A stretch of DNA of 64,000 nt from positions 1 to 64,000 of the forward strand of contig CAJXLB010000003.1 of the NCBI GenBank assembly GCA_913055905.1, written 5' to 3'. The translations under genes and the position numbers were made by a program. This DNA is from an uncultured Winogradskyella sp. GTDB taxonomy: Bacteria; Bacteroidota; Bacteroidia; Flavobacteriales; Flavobacteriaceae. Every line of letters starts with the position of its first letter. Position 1 is the first letter of the stretch. Under the pieces are notes generated by a model. It was not told the origin of the DNA and did not search any database. It saw nothing but the letters and a program-made list of their open reading frames with translations. Positions 60,762 to 64,000 of the stretch are shown here, piece by piece.

Positions 60762-62585
60762 ATGAATTATTTTAAACAAATTATTGGCTTTGCCAAACCT
60801 TACAAAAGCTATGCGATTTTAAATATTATCAGCAATATCTTTTATGCGCTGTTCGGTACGCTGGCGATGGTGTCGCTTTTTCCAATGCTTAATGTTTTAT
60901 TTGACAAAACAAAGCAAATAAACACCAAACCAACTTGGGAAGGTATCGCTAACGTGAAAGACTACTTAGAGAATTACCTCAACTATTTTGTAACCCAAAA
61001 AGCTAATGAAGGGCACGATGACGTCCTTATTTTCATGGTTGTACTCGTAGTAAGCATGTTTTTACTTAAAAACCTGTTCAGTTATCTAGCCATGTATTTT
61101 ATTACGTTTTTAAGAAATGGTGTTCTCAAGGATATTCGGAATGCGCTTTATGAAAAAGTTGTTGACTTACCGATAGCTTATTTTTCTGAAAAACGAAAAG
61201 GAGACACCATTGCAAGAATCACCACAGATGTTCAGGAAATTCAAGTCTCCTTCCTATCTATTTTAGAACTCATAGTAAGGGAGCCCTTGATGATTATCTT
61301 TACCATAGTCACTATGTTCCTTATCAGTGCCAAGCTTACTATTTTCGTGTTTATATTCATTCCTGTATCTGGTTTTATCATTTCAAGAATAGGAAAAAGT
61401 TTAAAAAAGCGTTCCGATCGCGTTCAAAGTGAACAAGGCCAACTACTGTCCATTATCGAAGAAAGCTTAGGCGGACTTAAGGTTATTAAAGGTTTTAATG
61501 CTCAAAAAATCTTTGGTAATAAGTTTAAGGATTCTACCAGCCGCTTCAATAAATTCTCCAATAACCTAATCCATCGTCAGAATTTGGCATCGCCTACAAG
61601 CGAATTTTTAGGAATTTTGGTTATTTCCGTTTTACTGTGGTATGGAGGTCGAATGGTTTTAAATGATGGCGATTTAGAAGCTGGTCTTTTCATTGTTTAT
61701 ATGGGATTAGCCTACAACATTTTAACGCCTGCGAAAGCGATAAGCAAAGCCAGTTATAGCGTTAAAAAGGGAAATGCAGCCGCTGAGCGCGTCTTACAAA
61801 TTTTGAATACGGTATCACCTTTAACTGATGCACCAGATGCCAAAGCCAAAATCAACTTCACAACAGAAATCCATATCGATAATATTTCCTTTAAATACGA
61901 AGATGACCTTGTACTAAAAAACTTCTCCTTAAAAGTGCCCAAAGGAAAAAGTGTGGCTTTGGTCGGCCAATCTGGAAGCGGAAAAAGCACCATTGCCAAT
62001 TTGGTAACACGTTTTTACGACGTTAACGAAGGCAGCATTTCTATTGATGGGGAAAATATAAAAGGGCTAACCAAACACTCCTTAAGAAACTTAATGGGAA
62101 TTGTAACACAAGATTCCATCTTGTTTAATGACACCATTAAGAATAATGTGCTTTTGGGTAAAGAAGATGCAACTGACGAAGAAATCATTGAGGCCTTAAA
62201 AATTGCTAATGCTTGGGAGTTTGTAAAAGAGTTACCTCAAGGCATCAATACCAATATTGGCGACTCTGGTAATAAACTTTCAGGCGGACAGAAACAGCGA
62301 TTAAGTATTGCCAGAGCAGTTTTAAAAAATCCTCCAATTATGATTTTGGACGAAGCCACCTCTGCCCTGGATACCGAAAGCGAACGCTTGGTGCAAGATG
62401 CTCTCGAAAATATGATGAGAAACAGAACGTCTATTGTTATTGCCCACCGATTATCTACGATACAAAATGCAGATCTTATTGTTGTGATGCAAAAGGGTGA
62501 AATTGTTGAGCAAGGTACCCATACAGATTTGTTAGCTAAAAACGGTGCCTATAAGAGGCTCGTAGACATGCAGAGCTTCGATTAA
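60762..62585 (+). CDS. msbA: ABC exporter, MsbA-like (fused permease and ATPase)
   Basis: The 607-residue half-transporter has six transmembrane helices in an exporter fold (about 10-320) and an ATPase domain (about 365-600). The ATPase motifs are Walker A GQSGSGKSTI, Q-loop MGIVTQDSILFN, signature LSGGQKQRLSIARA, Walker B MILDEATSALD and switch HRLS. It resembles MsbA-type lipid flippases and multidrug exporters; lipid A or lipid-linked glycan transport is inferred from the upstream GT2 and mutase. The stop codon overlaps the convergent C1q-like gene by four bases. Confidence 0.93.
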   Translation: MNYFKQIIGFAKPYKSYAILNIISNIFYALFGTLAMVSLFPMLNVLFDKTKQINTKPTWEGIANVKDYLENYLNYFVTQKANEGHDDVLIFMVVLVVSMFLLKNLFSYLAMYFITFLRNGVLKDIRNALYEKVVDLPIAYFSEKRKGDTIARITTDVQEIQVSFLSILELIVREPLMIIFTIVTMFLISAKLTIFVFIFIPVSGFIISRIGKSLKKRSDRVQSEQGQLLSIIEESLGGLKVIKGFNAQKIFGNKFKDSTSRFNKFSNNLIHRQNLASPTSEFLGILVISVLLWYGGRMVLNDGDLEAGLFIVYMGLAYNILTPAKAISKASYSVKKGNAAAERVLQILNTVSPLTDAPDAKAKINFTTEIHIDNISFKYEDDLVLKNFSLKVPKGKSVALVGQSGSGKSTIANLVTRFYDVNEGSISIDGENIKGLTKHSLRNLMGIVTQDSILFNDTIKNNVLLGKEDATDEEIIEALKIANAWEFVKELPQGINTNIGDSGNKLSGGQKQRLSIARAVLKNPPIMILDEATSALDTESERLVQDALENMMRNRTSIVIAHRLSTIQNADLIVVMQKGEIVEQGTHTDLLAKNGAYKRLVDMQSFD

Positions 62586-64000
62586 CGGATGCGTTGTATT
62601 TCAAAATAAGTTTTACCTGTAAAACTATCAATTTCTACCCCATTGGTTCCATTGGTACCATCATTAATTTGAAAGTTCACGACATAAATTTCTACGAAAT
62701 CACCAGCGTTTAAGTTTACCATACAATTGATAGATCGTGCTACATCTCCATTTGAATGGTGATTATAAGTAGATTCTTGATAGATGGAACCATTAATATA
62801 AACAGCTATCCCATACAATTGATCATTATCCTGAAAACTTGTATGAAAACCAGCGTTTATCTTATAAAAGCCGGCATTTGCCGCTACAAATCTATTTTGT
62901 GCAATGTCAAACTCGGTATTTGTATCGAATGCTACATTATTAAAAACTACTTTCTGCCAACCTCCAGTACCAAGTACTTGATTAGCACTCAAATTAGCAC
63001 GAACTAATGAAAAATTAGCAGAATCTTTATCCACCCAATCCACATTACCTGCACCATCGGTTTGCATAATTTGGCCAGCCGTGCCATCTGAATCTGGTAA
63101 TATATAATTATCAACTCCATTAGTACCTATAGAAACATCACCCAAAAAGTATCCAGCATAACTACCTGATTTTAAAACATTTGAATAAACTCCGTAATGT
63201 GTACCGCCACTTGTCTGACTTATTTCGTTCCAACTTCCATATTTATCGCCATTTCCAGATCCAACTAATAAATTAAATGTTCCATAATGGTTTCCATTAC
63301 CGCCTGATGTTATATTATTATACACTCCATACCCTTGGGCATCGGAATTATGAGCAAGAGTATTCCAAATGCCGTATTTTTCCGATGGTGATGTACCTCT
63401 TAACCAATTCCATATACCTCGTTCTGAATTACCGGCAGAACTATAATTTAATTCGTTTCTTATTCCGATACGTAAATTTCCTACTTGATCGCCATTCATA
63501 ATATTACTCACACCATAGTGATTTCCTGTACCCTGTGTAATCAAATTGGAAACACCTATCTTATCAGATGTGTAATTTCCTACAAGACGATTTCGTACAC
63601 CAAAAACAACCCTACCCCCACCGGCATCCATATCATTATAAAGTCCAGTTATACTATTTGCAACACCTGGATTTTGTGTTCCATTAATGAAATTATTTTG
63701 TGCAATGCGCTCCCCATCAATATTTCCAAATAAATTAATATCAATAACTCTAAGGGCTGTATTTTCGGTTATATCCAATTTGTAATCCGCAGTGGTCTGA
63801 CCAATACCAATATTCCCTTGGGTATACATATCATCAGTAATATCGTTTGGTGCTGTCGTTGTCCCCTCCTCAAAAAAATCGGCATCATCAACCTGTGCTT
63901 GTTGTATGGCTACCCATTGTGCGCCATTAAAAAAGTAGAAGCCTACACCGTTGCCACCAGTAACTGCTGCATTTGTATTCCAAACCAATAAGCCTGTTGC
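62582..64000 (-). CDS. Repetitive surface or tail-fibre-like protein with C1q-like domain (5' end outside window)
   Basis: The frame is open to base 64000, so the N-terminus is missing; the first internal start (TTG at 63988) is not real. The visible 472 residues begin ATGLLVWNTNAAVTGGNGVGF. A DTTADYKLDIT-type coat segment follows, then about ten repeats of roughly 15 residues around YGVYN (63158-63604), and then the linker SIGTNGVDNYILPDSDGTAGQIMQTDGAGNVDW. A C1q/TNF-like beta domain ends it (about 62582-63010). This is a beta-solenoid stalk with a globular head, as in phage tail fibres and bacterial adhesins. No phage genes are near. No T9SS sorting domain is visible at the C-terminus. Confidence 0.85.
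   Translation of the reverse strand, partial: ATGLLVWNTNAAVTGGNGVGFYFFNGAQWVAIQQAQVDDADFFEEGTTTAPNDITDDMYTQGNIGIGQTTADYKLDITENTALRVIDINLFGNIDGERIAQNNFINGTQNPGVANSITGLYNDMDAGGGRVVFGVRNRLVGNYTSDKIGVSNLITQGTGNHYGVSNIMNGDQVGNLRIGIRNELNYSSAGNSERGIWNWLRGTSPSEKYGIWNTLAHNSDAQGYGVYNNITSGGNGNHYGTFNLLVGSGNGDKYGSWNEISQTSGGTHYGVYSNVLKSGSYAGYFLGDVSIGTNGVDNYILPDSDGTAGQIMQTDGAGNVDWVDKDSANFSLVRANLSANQVLGTGGWQKVVFNNVAFDTNTEFDIAQNRFVAANAGFYKINAGFHTSFQDNDQLYGIAVYINGSIYQESTYNHHSNGDVARSINCMVNLNAGDFVEIYVVNFQINDGTNGTNGVEIDSFTGKTYFEIQRIR
63158..63604 (-). repeat. About ten 15-residue repeats (YGxxN type)
   Basis: Successive units read FGVRN, IGVSN, YGVSN, IGIRN, RGIWN, YGIWN, YGVYN, YGTFN, YGSWN, YGVYS, spaced 13-16 residues apart. 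The DNA is more diverged than the 81-bp adhesin repeats. The periodicity suits a beta-solenoid. Confidence 0.8.

Noticed and set aside
62582..64000. Prophage tail-fibre gene
   Set aside because: No phage structural, lysis or integrase genes are adjacent; neighbours are housekeeping genes. It remains listed as a surface-protein candidate.
1..64000. tRNA or rRNA genes
   Set aside because: No cloverleaf with TTCRANYC-type T-arm or rRNA-like sequence was found in the gaps by eye; a covariance search would settle it.

Overview
The window reads as a chromosomal segment of a marine-type Flavobacteriaceae bacterium (Bacteroidota). Evidence for this includes type IX secretion (T9SS) C-terminal sorting domains on three proteins, many promoters with the Bacteroidota -7 box TANNTTTG (several with TTG 16-20 bp upstream), DUF4252 proteins next to an ECF sigma factor, a TonB-dependent receptor, and a CarB ending near residue 950. 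The DNA is AT-rich by eye. Genes are densely packed on both strands. I see no rRNA, tRNA, CRISPR array, insertion sequence or prophage.

Layout. 1-7.7 kb holds the 3' part of a repeat adhesin (twelve full 81-bp units, a MopE-like acidic segment and a T9SS sorting domain) and a 1983-residue mosaic surface protein. 7.8-14.0 kb carries hisS, a MacB/FtsX-type permease, a GDPD lipoprotein and the rpsF-rpsR-rplI operon. 14.2-21.5 kb has a LytTR response regulator, priA, DUF2147, yihY, nadC, an unrecognised secreted protein, rlmH and hpf. 21.6-32.3 kb has an orphan glycoside hydrolase, rdgB, a DEAD-box helicase with a strongly folded leader, trmH, a sirtuin, a glycosyltransferase, a haem-binding domain protein and purB. 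32.3-36.0 kb holds an ECF sigma / membrane protein / DUF4252 / DUF4252 operon and a divergent S41 lipoprotein protease. 36.0-41.4 kb is a vitamin B12 uptake locus: a cobalamin riboswitch and TonB receptor on the minus strand, and a btuF-btuC-btuD-like ABC transporter on the plus strand. 41.4-64 kb is mostly housekeeping: rmuC, a thioesterase, carB, rpmH, cls, mltD-like, mtaB, an oligopeptide-type binding protein, a GlmU-like protein, rpmE2, a GT2, a phosphohexomutase and an MsbA-like exporter. It ends in the 3' part of a repetitive C1q-like surface protein that runs off the window.

How they work together. Most genes are core functions: translation, tRNA modification, nucleotide synthesis, DNA repair and envelope maintenance. 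The B12 locus forms an outer-membrane to cytoplasm import route with riboswitch control visible only on the receptor. The ECF operon looks like an envelope-signalling unit whose outputs are two exported DUF4252 proteins. Surface-exposed T9SS cargo lies near the start and middle of the window, and the repetitive protein at the far end may also be exported.

I did not find a clearly new multi-gene system. The most interesting signals are small. They are the nested-hairpin leader of the DEAD-box helicase, the near-identical adhesin repeats, inverted-repeat operator candidates before the LytTR gene, the ECF operon, the GNAT-like gene and the large surface protein, and a 37-residue membrane micro-ORF beside the B12 riboswitch.
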